From: Nannobrachium achirus | Taxonomy: Eukaryota > Chordata > Actinopteri > Myctophiformes > Myctophidae | Assembly: GCA_963921795.1 (NCBI GenBank) | Contig: OY997653.1 | Span: 60,294,521 to 60,358,520, forward strand | DNA: 64,000 nucleotides | Reading direction: 5' to 3' | Shown here: in pieces, positions 34,401 through 43,186 of the stretch | Layout: each line of letters begins with the position of its first letter | Numbering within the stretch: position 1 is the first letter of the stretch | Program-made: the position numbers and the translations under genes | Notes under the pieces: generated by a model | What the model was told of the DNA's origin: nothing | The model's input: only the letters and a program-made list of their open reading frames with translations | Database searches by the model: none

Positions 34401-37400
34401 CAAAACAAAATTGAATGCAGTAAGTTCAAATACGCTACTGATGCAGAATTCAAAGCAGATGTTTGTGAATACAGCAAGTTCAAATATGCTACTGACGCAG
34501 CGTTCCGAGCAGATGTTTGTGAATACAGCAAGGTCAAATTTGCTACTGACGCAGAGTTCCAAGCCAATGTTTGTGAATACAGCAAGTTCAAATATGCTAC
34601 TGACGCAGAGTTCCGAGCAGATGTTTGTGAATACAGCAAGTTCAAATATGCTACTGACGCAGAGTTCCGAGCAGATGTTTGTGAATACAGCAAGTTCAAA
34701 TATGCTACTGACGCAGAGTTCCGAGCAGATGTTTGTGAATACAGCAAGGTCAAATATGCTACTGACGCAGAGTTCCAAGCAGATGTTTGTGAATACAGCA
34801 AGGTCAAATTTGCTACTGACGCAGAGTACCGAGCCAAAGTTTACGAATACAACAAGCTAAAATATGCTACTGACGCAGAGTTCCAAGCAGATAAAAATAA
34901 GAAGTTGCGCAAGAAATATAAAGAAAATAAGACAAAGCAGGTTGACATTAATGTTGCCATTGAAACTTTCCAAAAAAATGTCCGTACAGGCCCTGAATTT
35001 GTTTGCTGTGTCTGCCATCGAAAACTTTTCAGAAAGCAGGTCAGTCAGTGTAAGAAATCTTCCTATGTAAAGAAAAACAAAAATATTGGATTATTAGCAG
35101 ACAAATGCATTACAGAGACATATTTGCATAAATGTGACAGTAACTGTTCACTTAATTGTGCAATGTCACAAGGAATAGCTGCTAAACTATGGATTTGTAA
35201 GACATGCGATCGAAAACTATTATCTGGCAAAATGCCTGAACAAAGTGTGTTAAACAATCTACATCTCGAACCAATACCATCAGAACTAAAATGTCTCAAT
35301 GCTCTGGAAGAACATTTGATAGCTAAACACATTCCGTTCATGAAAGTTGTTGCATTGCCCAAAGGAGGTCAAAATGGATGCCATGGACCAGTAGTTTGCG
35401 TGCCTTCCAACTTAAGCCATGTGACAAATGTTCTACCGAGAAATGCTAGTGATGACATGATGATAAGAATGAAATTGAAACGTAAAATTACATATAAAGG
35501 GCACTATGATTATGCATATGTCCATACAGATCATGTAGAAAATGCCTTGCATTACCTGAATAAACGTAATCGCTTCTATGCTGACACAGACATGAATCGA
35601 GATTGGATAAATCCTTTAAGTCAAACTAATGATATTGATGAAGTTGTTGAGGAAGGAGAACACACAATTGAAAATGCAGATGATGCAGGAAATGAGAATG
35701 CAGATGACGCAGGAAATGGAGATGAAACTGAAAACGATGAAGAATTAACCTATACAGAACAACAGAATGTAGCATGTTTTGATACTTGTCTTCAGCCTGT
35801 TGACTTGGCACAAGATGTTTTAGATCAGCATTTTGACAGTATAATATCAGTGGCTCCTGCAGAAGGAAACAATCCTATTGGTCTACTGAAGGATAAAACA
35901 AATGAAGCTAAATGTTTTCCAGTTTTGTTTCCAAAAGGTGGTCCTACTTTTCATGATGACAGACCGACAAAAATAACACTTGCAAAGTACCTAAATAGCA
36001 GACTTTTAAACGCTGATGGAAGGTTTTCAAACAGTATAGATTATATATTTTATGCTCAATATATATCTGAACTTCAACAAGTTGTGAATAGTGTATCTAT
36101 TGCTATGAGAAAGGGAGTTGACAAAAAGGTTCCCAAGCGTATAACAGCTGATATGTTAACAGATGCTGAATCATTGAGGAAAATCTTACATTACGATGAA
36201 GGGTACAAATATCTCCGGAATATTCGTGGAAGTCCGGCATTTTGGCAGTCCGTACAAAAAGATCTTTTTGCAATGTTAAGACAGCTTGGTCTTCCTACCT
36301 GGTTTTTCTCATTTAGTTCTGCAGATATGAGATGGCCAGAAATGATGGCAACACTTGTACTTCAAGAAAGAAAAAAGGTTGATGTGGAAAGACTTGATGG
36401 GTTTGAGAAATGTCGCATACTAAAACAGAACCCAGTTACGGCGGCAAGGATGTTTGACCATCGATGGCATGAGTATAAAAGAGATCTTCTAATATCTAAA
36501 GCAGCACCTGTTGGACTTGTAAATGACTATTTTTACCGTGTCGAATTTCAGCAAAGAGGGAGCCCACATGTCCATGGATTGCTCTGGATTAAAGATGCTC
36601 CGCAAATAGATAAAGATTCAGATGAAGACGTTATTGAATTTGTGGACACATATGTAACTTGTCAGATGCCAGACAAAGATGATGTAAAACTGTATGAGAT
36701 TGTGAATAGTGTTCAAAAGCATAGCACTAGACATTCAAAGACGTGCAGAAAAAACAAAACCACATGTCGATTTAATTTTCCTAGACCTATTTCTTGTCAA
36801 ACATTCATTAGCCGACCAAAGAAAAAGGAGACTGAAAAGACAGATGATACAAAAGGTGCATCACAAGAAGAAAACATGGATGTTGACGGTGCCGATGAGT
36901 CGCATAATTCAGCCAATCATGAAGATGATAAGTTTTGCTTAAAAAGAGATCAGGCCATAGAAATTCTTGAAAAAGTGAAAACGGCATTATCAAATCCTGA
37001 CATGAGTTATGATTCAACAAAAGACTTATTTGATGACATGGGTATTGATCAGGAAATATTTGAATTGGCATACAACAGAGTTGCTAACAAAACGAGTGTG
37101 GTTTTGAAACGTTCACCAAACGATATCTGGATAAATCAATACAACGGGGATTTGTTAGCAAGTTGGAATGCTAATATGGATATTCAATTTATTACAGATG
37201 CATACTCTGTTGTTGTGTACATAATCACCTACATATCAAAAGCTGAACGTAACATGGGAATGTTGCTTGATCGAGCACAGAAAGAAAGTCTAGATGGAAA
37301 TCTTGATGCTAAAGAAGCGCTTCAAAAACTAGGAGCTGTTTATCTTCACAATAGAGAAGTTAGTGCCCAAGAAGCTGTTTACAGAGTAACAAATATGCAT

Positions 37401-38636
37401 TTGAAGGAATGTTCTCGCAAAGTTCAATTTATTCCTGTTGGAGATACGGTTAGAATGACAAAACCTTTGAAGGAATTGCAGAACAAAGTATCTCAGGAGA
37501 CAAATGATGACTCAAGCATATGGATGATTAGTCAGACAGACCGATATAAAAGCCGACCACAAACTCAAGACTTGGAATATTTATGCCTTGCTACATTTGT
37601 TTCAGAATACAGAGTGCTGTCCAAATCAGAGGCTTCCACATCTAAAGGTGAAACAATTCAACTAGACAACAATTTGGGATATGTGAAAAGACGCACACGA
37701 ACAGATGTCGCAGTGGTGAGGTATCCGAGATTCACACCAACAAAAGATCCAGAAAAATACTATAAATCTATTTTGCAGCTTTTCTTGCCATATCGTCAAG
37801 ATTCTCAGTTAAAACCTCCATCTTTTGAGTCATTTGAAGACTTTTACAATCTTGGTTCAGTGAGAAATGCTGGCAATGCTGTACAGACTGTGAAATCCAT
37901 TGTTGAGACAAACAGGTCCTTTTTTGAGAAAGAAACAGACAAACTTGATGAAGCAGCAGAACTTTTGAACCAAGTTGGTGATTTGGAAGATGCTTGGGCT
38001 CAAATATGTCCTGAATCTGAAAAGGAAAGGCTAGAATGTCTCAGTTCAAGGAAAGATGAAGTTGATGATGATGATGATAACAATGATGAAAATATACCTG
38101 ATTTGATTACAAATGCACAAAAAGTTTGCACCATTGAAACTCATAATGCTCAACTGTGTAGAGAAGAAGCACTAAATCTAATGAGATCTTTAAATGAGGA
38201 ACAGTCAAATATCTTTTACAAAATACGCAACTGGTGCTTACAGAAAATCCGTGGAGAGAATCCAGAACCGTTTAATGTATTTGTTACTGGTGGAGCAGGC
38301 ACAGGGAAGACACATTTGCTCAAAGCTATACATTACGAATGCAGCAGACTCTTGTCTCAAACTTCTGTAAATCCTGATGACATCACAGTTCTTTTATGTG
38401 CTCCAACTGGTGTTGCTGCATACAACATTGGTAGTTCAACCATACACAACACCTTTTCCATTGGCATTAATAACACATTGCCATACGTACCACTTGGTGA
38501 TGACAAAATAAATTCCCTACGTGCCAAACTGGTTAATTTACAAATATTAATAATTGACGAAATATCTATGGTTGACCATCGTCTTCTAGCCTACATACAT
38601 GGAAGATTAAGACAAACTAGAAGAGAAAATTTCTAA
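31482..38636 (+). CDS. Helitron polyprotein, N-terminal to mid-helicase: two C76-like proteases, OTU, Rep, Pif1 start
   Basis: 2,384 codons open from ATG 31,482 (the frame extends to 31,353 through the duplicated leader). Order by residue: basic MPRKKG N-terminus; C76-like domain 1 (about 115-322; Cys137, Asp268-Ser-His270); C76-like domain 2 (about 413-620; Cys435, Asp566, identical 131-residue spacing); two EFPLGFSFGEREF linkers; OTU protease (DGNC Cys796, NHYD His908); nine 18-residue repeats (about 977-1138); a Cys-rich region (VCCVCHRK; WICKTCDRK); Helitron Rep with HVH (1696-1698) and YIITY (Tyr1913, Tyr1917); and Pif1-type helicase with Walker A GGAGTGKT (Lys2276) and Walker B DEIS (2359). 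Rep nicks and joins DNA, the helicase unwinds it, and the proteases probably act on ubiquitin-like conjugates (inference). It stops at TAA 38,634-38,636, seven bases before the TTAA insertion. Confidence 0.88.
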   Translation: MPRKKGRQQQESMKRNKVSCPIPLPPQTSEEDEMVSRASAEKLEFPPGEEQEFPLGFSFGEREFPKTTENSDKTTNTTENSGITSDKSKNSGYTPEHESLDSTLIESSIIDHPQVSFVHGSFHQGHEQFHIYAGKQCVTNSLTAIITSEVRNIFTWGPKDLDEILQHGNDLYASLSRAGKIAHRSGFVEVNELPKRHLLHNVSVSITYGKTFCGEVGVSEYDEGLQDMVLPLDEAIQRVFVDFDACLFTLKGNTFAVVRKNGWFAVIDSHARNSEGLVDGNGNSVLVYHAGIAELYRNICNLAQSVHAFGEQFDVTGVKVTVINETEQRYCEHKPSTSTSAYTSRSRSLYSDVLKSTRMTVHVPNPSLIIDPSSRVHDVDTLINSDKLSGCITNHKSYDSTLLKNTTTDCPQVSFVCGSFHQGHVQFHPYAGKQCVPISLTAIIMSGIRNVFTWGPKDLDEILHHGNALYASLNRTCKIAHTSGLVEVNELPSRHVLCDKSISITYGKTFCGKVCISKYDEGLQDIVLPLDEAIQRVFVDFDACLFTLNESTCAVVRQNGWYAVIDSHARNCKGLVDGKGKSVLVFHAGIEELYRYLCNLAQSLNAFDEQFDVTGINASAEELEFPHGEELEFPCGKEWEFPLGFSFGEREFLANTTENSDKTTNTTENFPRGEELEFPRGEEWEFPLGFSFGEREFLANTTENSDKTTNATENFDKNIDKTSGKTSDTCEIQDVIITDVVTPKLSFKPLRSVDQDILCSQLNVRNESVKTVEQNKDFTPMGDPCENKQIKGDGNCFFRALAFAICGNENNHLKIRRAIFKHLNQNTSAFQQYLRADYESMQQYLTKSRIYYSGTWATELEIFAAADLLQTTIMTLNNGIWNIFSSCRASTDVQRCQAVYLNNTNGNHYDVVTCVKRKDDPFCCAGMCNNGAGEKNTMELRKRSHDTSFKMDRVKKSKTEKERDRYITDQVFKQNKIECSKFKYATDAEFKADVCEYSKFKYATDAAFRADVCEYSKVKFATDAEFQANVCEYSKFKYATDAEFRADVCEYSKFKYATDAEFRADVCEYSKFKYATDAEFRADVCEYSKVKYATDAEFQADVCEYSKVKFATDAEYRAKVYEYNKLKYATDAEFQADKNKKLRKKYKENKTKQVDINVAIETFQKNVRTGPEFVCCVCHRKLFRKQVSQCKKSSYVKKNKNIGLLADKCITETYLHKCDSNCSLNCAMSQGIAAKLWICKTCDRKLLSGKMPEQSVLNNLHLEPIPSELKCLNALEEHLIAKHIPFMKVVALPKGGQNGCHGPVVCVPSNLSHVTNVLPRNASDDMMIRMKLKRKITYKGHYDYAYVHTDHVENALHYLNKRNRFYADTDMNRDWINPLSQTNDIDEVVEEGEHTIENADDAGNENADDAGNGDETENDEELTYTEQQNVACFDTCLQPVDLAQDVLDQHFDSIISVAPAEGNNPIGLLKDKTNEAKCFPVLFPKGGPTFHDDRPTKITLAKYLNSRLLNADGRFSNSIDYIFYAQYISELQQVVNSVSIAMRKGVDKKVPKRITADMLTDAESLRKILHYDEGYKYLRNIRGSPAFWQSVQKDLFAMLRQLGLPTWFFSFSSADMRWPEMMATLVLQERKKVDVERLDGFEKCRILKQNPVTAARMFDHRWHEYKRDLLISKAAPVGLVNDYFYRVEFQQRGSPHVHGLLWIKDAPQIDKDSDEDVIEFVDTYVTCQMPDKDDVKLYEIVNSVQKHSTRHSKTCRKNKTTCRFNFPRPISCQTFISRPKKKETEKTDDTKGASQEENMDVDGADESHNSANHEDDKFCLKRDQAIEILEKVKTALSNPDMSYDSTKDLFDDMGIDQEIFELAYNRVANKTSVVLKRSPNDIWINQYNGDLLASWNANMDIQFITDAYSVVVYIITYISKAERNMGMLLDRAQKESLDGNLDAKEALQKLGAVYLHNREVSAQEAVYRVTNMHLKECSRKVQFIPVGDTVRMTKPLKELQNKVSQETNDDSSIWMISQTDRYKSRPQTQDLEYLCLATFVSEYRVLSKSEASTSKGETIQLDNNLGYVKRRTRTDVAVVRYPRFTPTKDPEKYYKSILQLFLPYRQDSQLKPPSFESFEDFYNLGSVRNAGNAVQTVKSIVETNRSFFEKETDKLDEAAELLNQVGDLEDAWAQICPESEKERLECLSSRKDEVDDDDDNNDENIPDLITNAQKVCTIETHNAQLCREEALNLMRSLNEEQSNIFYKIRNWCLQKIRGENPEPFNVFVTGGAGTGKTHLLKAIHYECSRLLSQTSVNPDDITVLLCAPTGVAAYNIGSSTIHNTFSIGINNTLPYVPLGDDKINSLRAKLVNLQILIIDEISMVDHRLLAYIHGRLRQTRRENF
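31824..32445 (+). other. C76-like cysteine protease domain 1 (inside the Helitron ORF)
   Basis: Key elements: HQGH near the start, then AGKQC with the candidate nucleophile Cys137, TWGPKDLDEIL, and VIDSHAR supplying Asp268/His270. This arrangement (Gln-Cys near the N-terminus, then Asp-x-His about 130 residues on) recalls the deubiquitinase at the N-terminus of herpesvirus large tegument proteins (peptidase family C76). Recognition is by motif and spacing, not by search. It is embedded in a transposon ORF, and nothing else herpesviral was seen nearby. Confidence 0.6.
32718..33330 (+). other. C76-like cysteine protease domain 2 (tandem duplicate)
   Basis: Clearly homologous to domain 1 along its whole length (HQGH, AGKQC with Cys435, TWGPKDLDEIL, VIDSHAR with Asp566). 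The two differ at scattered residues, for example VTNS versus VPIS after Cys. Both retain the putative catalytic residues, so neither looks dead. The intervening linker (about residues 323-412) is Ser/Thr-rich. Confidence 0.6.
34413..34893 (+). repeat. 54-bp tandem repeat coding for nine 18-residue units
   Basis: Units read CEYSKFKYATDAEFRADV with changes at F/V, K/Y/F and R/Q/K. DNA copies 4-6 are nearly identical, so homogenisation is recent. It lies between the OTU and the Cys-rich region. Similar Lys/Tyr-rich repeats are seen in other animal Helitron proteins (knowledge, not searched). Long antisense frames here are shadows of the repeat. Confidence 0.92.
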
Positions 38637-38646
38637 GAAATTTTAA

Positions 38647-40133
38647 GTGTGCCTGCAGCTCGCTAAGTCTGTGCAACCTTGTGTAGCGGTTGGTGTTAGC
38701 ATTAGCGTTATTTCATTTGACGCAACCCGCGTGTCTGTATGACAAACGGTTCACGAGATCAAGGGTCACTTCCTGTTTGGTGAGGGGCACTTCCTGTTTG
38801 GCGAAATAGGACCCAATTAAGGTCATGGACGATTAATGAATTAAAGCTGCAAGCAGCGATGACCAGGCCCTCGCAGCTCTACCCACGTCACAAGGCCAGC
38901 AGCCAATCAGAAACCAAACAGGAAGTCAGCCATTTCGACTAATTAGTGGCGTTTTGGAGCATTTTTGGCCGTTATCACGGGTCGCACTTTAACGACAGTT
39001 TTTTGAGAAAAAATTGTTTTGTGAGAAAAAAAAATTGAGAAAAAAACTTTTGAGAAAAAGAAATTTTGAAAAAAAAATTGTGAGAAAAAAATAATTTTGA
39101 GAAAACAATTTTGAGAAAAAAAATTTTTGAGAAAAAAAAAATTTTGAGAAAAAAAAAATTGAGAAAAAATTTTTTTGAGAAAAAAAAAATTGAGAAAAAA
39201 TTTGAGAAAAAATTTGAGAAAAAATTTGAGAAAAAATTTGAGAAAAAATTTGAGAAAAAAAAATTTTTGAGAAAAAAAAATTTTGAGAAAAAAAATTTGA
39301 GAAAAAAAAATTTGAGAAAAAAAAAATTGAGAAAAAAAAATTGAGAAAAAAAAATTTTGAGGAAAAAAAAATTGAGAAAAAAAATTTTTTGAGAAAAAAA
39401 AATTTGAGAAAAAAAAATTTGAGAAAAAAAAATTGAGAAAAAAAAAATTTGAGAAAAAAAGAAAAGGTATGACACCAGCCGCAAGTCTGTACGACAAACG
39501 GTTCATGAGTTATAGAGGCACTTCCTGTTTGGTGAAGGGCACTTCCTGTTAAAGAGGGGGCGAGGCTTAATCAATTACAGCTCATCCCTATTGGTCGGAA
39601 AAAGACCAAAGTTGTGTGAGCATTTTACATTTTAAATGACGTTGCTAGGCAAAAGTATGGCAGAGTTATGTGGCGCCAAAGTTTCTGGGTTTTTTTCGGA
39701 GTCCCCCATTCAAAGTCAATGGAGTTTTTGGGCGTTGTTTTTTGCGAATTACATCGCAATCGTAAAGCGGATCGGAAAGAAAAGTAATAGCACACCATTC
39801 CCGGCCGAGCCGCACATTTTGATGTATATATTGCGGGGGTGGCGTAAATCGTGCGGCAGTTATTACGTGCCGAAGTTTCCCCCATTCTAAGTCAATGGGG
39901 TTTTTTGGCGTCGTTTTTTGCGTATTACGTCGCAATGGTAACGCGGATCGGAAAGAAAAGTAATAGCACACCATTCCCGGCCGAGCCGCACGTTTTGATG
40001 TATATATTGCGGCGGTGGCGTAAATTGTGCGGCAGTTATTACGTGCAGAAATTCGTGGCGAAAGACTTAATGACTTAATGACTTAAGTATGGCGGATTAC
40101 AATAAGTGTTTTGCTATTGCATAGCAGGCACAC
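38647..40133. mobile_element. piggyBac-like non-autonomous element in the Helitron helicase
   Basis: Inverted ends GTGTGCCTGC (38,647-38,656) and GCAGGCACAC (40,124-40,133) are flanked by TTAA on both sides (38,643-38,646 and 40,134-40,137), the piggyBac target signature. Removing the element and one TTAA keeps the helicase frame. Inside are AAAGCTGCAAGCAGCGATGA at 38,844 (the terminal motif of the repeat at 50,541), a 450-bp GAGAAAAAAATTT low-complexity block, and a ~190-bp direct duplication (39,690-39,840; 39,880-40,040) containing GGAAAGAAAAGTAATAGCAC. No transposase. Confidence 0.88.
38998..39465 (+). repeat. (GAGAAAAAAATTT)n low-complexity tract
   Basis: About 460 bp of GAGAAA...TTT units of irregular length with extreme purine/pyrimidine alternation. 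Phe/Ser-rich antisense frames and Lys/Glu-rich sense frames across it are artefacts. Confidence 0.92.
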
Positions 40134-41768
40134 TTAATAAAACAGGTTGGTGACTATTCTCTCTTTGGAAAAGTGAGTATAATTGCAGTAGGTGATTTTT
40201 ATCAGTTGCCTCCTGTCAAAGGTACACCTTTATATGCAGAAGGAACAGGAATTAACTTGTGGAATAATTTCACGATTGCAAAGCTGACTAAGATTGTTAG
40301 ACAGAAAGATCCAATCTTTGCTCAAACACTGAATCGCTTCAGAATACATAAAAGGAAAGAACCATTAAATGACAAAGATCTACATTTGATAAAACAATGT
40401 GAAACTGGTGAACAATCCGATGCCATCCACATATTTGCTACCAATGACCAAGTTGACACATACAACCTTATAACATTAGCAAGAATGTGTCCAGATGCGA
40501 TAAGCATAGTGGCTGAAGATTTTGAAAGGAATCCAAAAACTGGAAGGATGGCAATGAAAATTGGTCATCATAAAAAAGTATATAACTCTTGTTTGTCACA
40601 AGTTATACATCTTGGCATAGGTGCCAGAGTTATTCTCAAGAAGAATATTGATGTTCCAGATGGTCTTGTAAATGGTGCTTTTGGAACTGTTGTCCACATA
40701 ACGCTCTCACCTGAAAGTTCATTTCCCTCTAATATTCATGTTGCATTTGATAATCCAAAAGTTGGACAAATTCAGAGATCAAAGACTCGGCAAAATGCTA
40801 CGATAATTGAACCACAAGCAGACCATGTGTCAAATAGTGGTGGAGTAAGACGGCAATTTCCTCTGAGATTGGCATGGGGATGCACAATACACAAAGTACA
40901 AGGTTTAACAGTTGATAATGCTGTGGTGTCTTTGAAACATGTAAATCATGCAGGACAAGCATACGTTGCATTAAGTCGCGTAAGAACTCTTAGTGGCCTC
41001 ATTATTGAAGATTTTAAGGATTCAGCCATATTTTGCAACGACAAAGTTGACAAAGCAATTAAAAGCATGCCAGAGTTCATTATTCCTCAACAAACCCCAA
41101 CAAGCAGTTGTGCGTTTACAATAGTTTTGCATAATGTCCAGGGTTTAAAAGCACATTTTCTGGATGTTCAAGCACATCATATGCTAATGAAAGCCAATTG
41201 CATTTGTTTGACAGAAACGTGGTTAAGGTCAGATGACCCAGTACAGATGCTAGATTTACCAGGTTTTACATTTCAACACAATCCAAGATCAAATTGCTAT
41301 GATAACAGTCAACCGATGTTTGACCAATTAAAACAACAGGCAAGAGGTGGAGTTGGAATATATCATCGCTTTGATGAGACAATTCATACAATCATACCAC
41401 AAAGTTCTAACTTGGAATGTTTGATCTTTTATGTTCCACGAGTTGATGTGGCAGTAGCTGTTTTGTATAGACCAAATTCATACAAAATGGAGTCCTTTCG
41501 CCAAAATTTGCTTAAACTTGTTGAAGAATTGGATTCATACCCTGGAGGAAAAGTAATAATGGGAGATTTCAATGAAGATCTGTTTAAAACATCTACCCTT
41601 GTAGATTTAATGGAACAACAAGAATACAGACAATGTGTAAAAAGTGCAACAACAGAGAGTGGTACCTTGATTGACCATGTATACATTAAAGATATTGAAA
41701 ACGAATCTGTCCAAGTAATACCAGCCTACTACAGTGTTCACGAAGCCATTCGTATTTCCATAGTTTGA
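40134..41768 (+). pseudogene. Helitron polyprotein, C-terminal part: helicase end and AP-type endonuclease
   Basis: Continues the helicase from the insertion: GDYSLFGKVSIIAVGDFYQL (Pif1 motif III region), RLAWGCTIHKVQGLT (motif V) and YVALSRVRTL (motif VI), ending about 41,080. It is fused in frame to an exonuclease/endonuclease/phosphatase-type domain: NVQGLK, CLTETW, GGVGIY, GDFNED (metal/catalytic Asp and Asn), TLIDHVYI and a terminal SVHEA in place of the usual SDH. A separate initiator is not obvious; GTG at 40,173 is only the first possible codon of the open stretch. This half lacks its own Rep and Walker A and is probably untranslated after the TAA and insertion. Confidence 0.85.
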
Positions 41769-41840
41769 CTACTGTAATATGTTTTTATAGTTCACTAAAA
41801 CTAACACAATAACATTGGAATTGAAATGTTATACCTTTTT

Positions 41841-43186
41841 GAAAAACTAGAATATCTTTTACAAAATACGCAACTGGTGCTTACAGAAAATCCGTGGAGA
41901 GAATCCAGAACCGTTTAATGTATTTGTTACTGGTGGAGCAGGCACAGGGAAGACACATTTGCTCAAAGCTATACATTACGAATGCAGCAGACTCTTGACT
42001 CAAAATATTGTGGTTAACTAAACTAAATGACTTATTTAATACAAAAAACAACTGAAACTGTAATGTATTTACAAAAATAAAACTGAATGTATATACTTTT
42101 AAATGTTATATTTTAACTTCTTATTACACAATACTTAGTCTGACCTTTTTGAAAAACTAGAATATCTTTTACAAAATACGCAACTGGTGCTTACAGAAAA
42201 TCTGTGGAGAGAATCCAGAACCGTTTAATGTATTTGTTACTGGTGGAGCAGGCACAAGGAAGACACATTTCCTCAAAGCTATACATTACGAATGCAGCAG
42301 AATCTTGTCTCAAAATATTGTGGTTAACTAAACTAAATGACTTATTTAATACAAAAAACAACTGAAACTGTAATGTATTTACAAAAATAAAACTGAATGT
42401 ATATACTTTTAAATGTTATATTTTAACTTCTTATTACACAATACTTAGTCTGACCTTTTTGAAAAACTAGAATATCTTTTACAAAATACGCAACTGGTGC
42501 TTACAGAAAATCCGTGGAGAGAATCCAGAACCGTTTAATGTATTTGTTACTGGTGGAGCAGGCACAGGGAAGACACATTTGCTCAAAGCTATACATTACG
42601 AATGCAGCAGACTCTTGTCTCAAAATATTGTGGTTAACTAAACTAAATGACTTATTTAATACAAAAAACAACTGAAACTGTAATGTATTTACAAAAATAA
42701 AACTGAATGTATATACTTTTAAATGTTATATTTTAACTTCTTATTACACAATACTTAGTCTGACCTTTTTGAAAAACTAGAATATCTTTTACAAAATACG
42801 CAACTGGTGCTTACAGAAAATCCGTGGAGAGAATCCAGAACCGTTTAATGTATTTGTTACTAGTGGAGCAGGCACAGGTAAGACACATTTGCTCAAAGCT
42901 ATACATTACGAATGCAGCATACTCTTGTCTCAAAATATTGTGGTTAACTAAACTAAATGACTTATTTAATACAAAAAACAACTGAAACTGTAATGTATTT
43001 ACAAAAATAAAATTGAATGTATATACTTTTAAATGTTATATTTTAACTTCTTATTACACAATACTTAGTCTGACCTTTTTGAAAAACTAGAATATATTTT
43101 ACAAAATCGCAACTGGTACTTACAGAAATCCGTGTAGAGAATCCAGAACTGTTTAATGTATTTGTTACTGGTGGAGCAGGCACAGA
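41841..43186 (+). repeat. 310-bp tandem array carrying the helicase Walker A segment
   Basis: Four complete units and one partial, starting at 41,841, 42,151, 42,461, 42,771 and 43,081 (period exactly 310). Each has ~150 bp nearly identical to 38,208-38,360 of the Helitron ORF, including the GGAGTGKT codons, then a ~160-bp AT-rich spacer with TTAACTAAACTAAATGAC. The copied frame runs into stops, so it makes no helicase. Point differences between units are few, so amplification is young. The fifth unit is broken at 43,186 by the LINE fragment. Confidence 0.93.

Larger units (their letters stand above)
31258..43186 (+). mobile_element. Helitron-type rolling-circle transposon (Helentron-like), interrupted
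   Basis: Includes the duplicated leader, the large Rep/helicase ORF (31,482-38,636), a TTAA-flanked insertion (38,647-40,133), the remaining helicase-endonuclease ORF (to 41,768) and the 310-bp tandem array (41,841-43,186). A C-terminal endonuclease and an OTU domain are known in animal Helitron2/Helentron lineages. I could not identify the element's exact 5' and 3' termini or its terminal hairpin, so these borders are those of recognisable content only. If the hydrolase gene belongs to it, the element starts before 25,265. Confidence 0.75.

Noticed and set aside
34350-34860. Long antisense and alternate-frame ORFs (142-149 aa) across the 54-bp repeat
   Set aside because: They exist because the unit length is divisible by three, so any frame free of stops in one unit stays open. 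They have no independent evidence.
38943-39506. Phe/Ser-rich 187-aa antisense ORF
   Set aside because: Direct consequence of the GAGAAAAAAATTT low-complexity tract.
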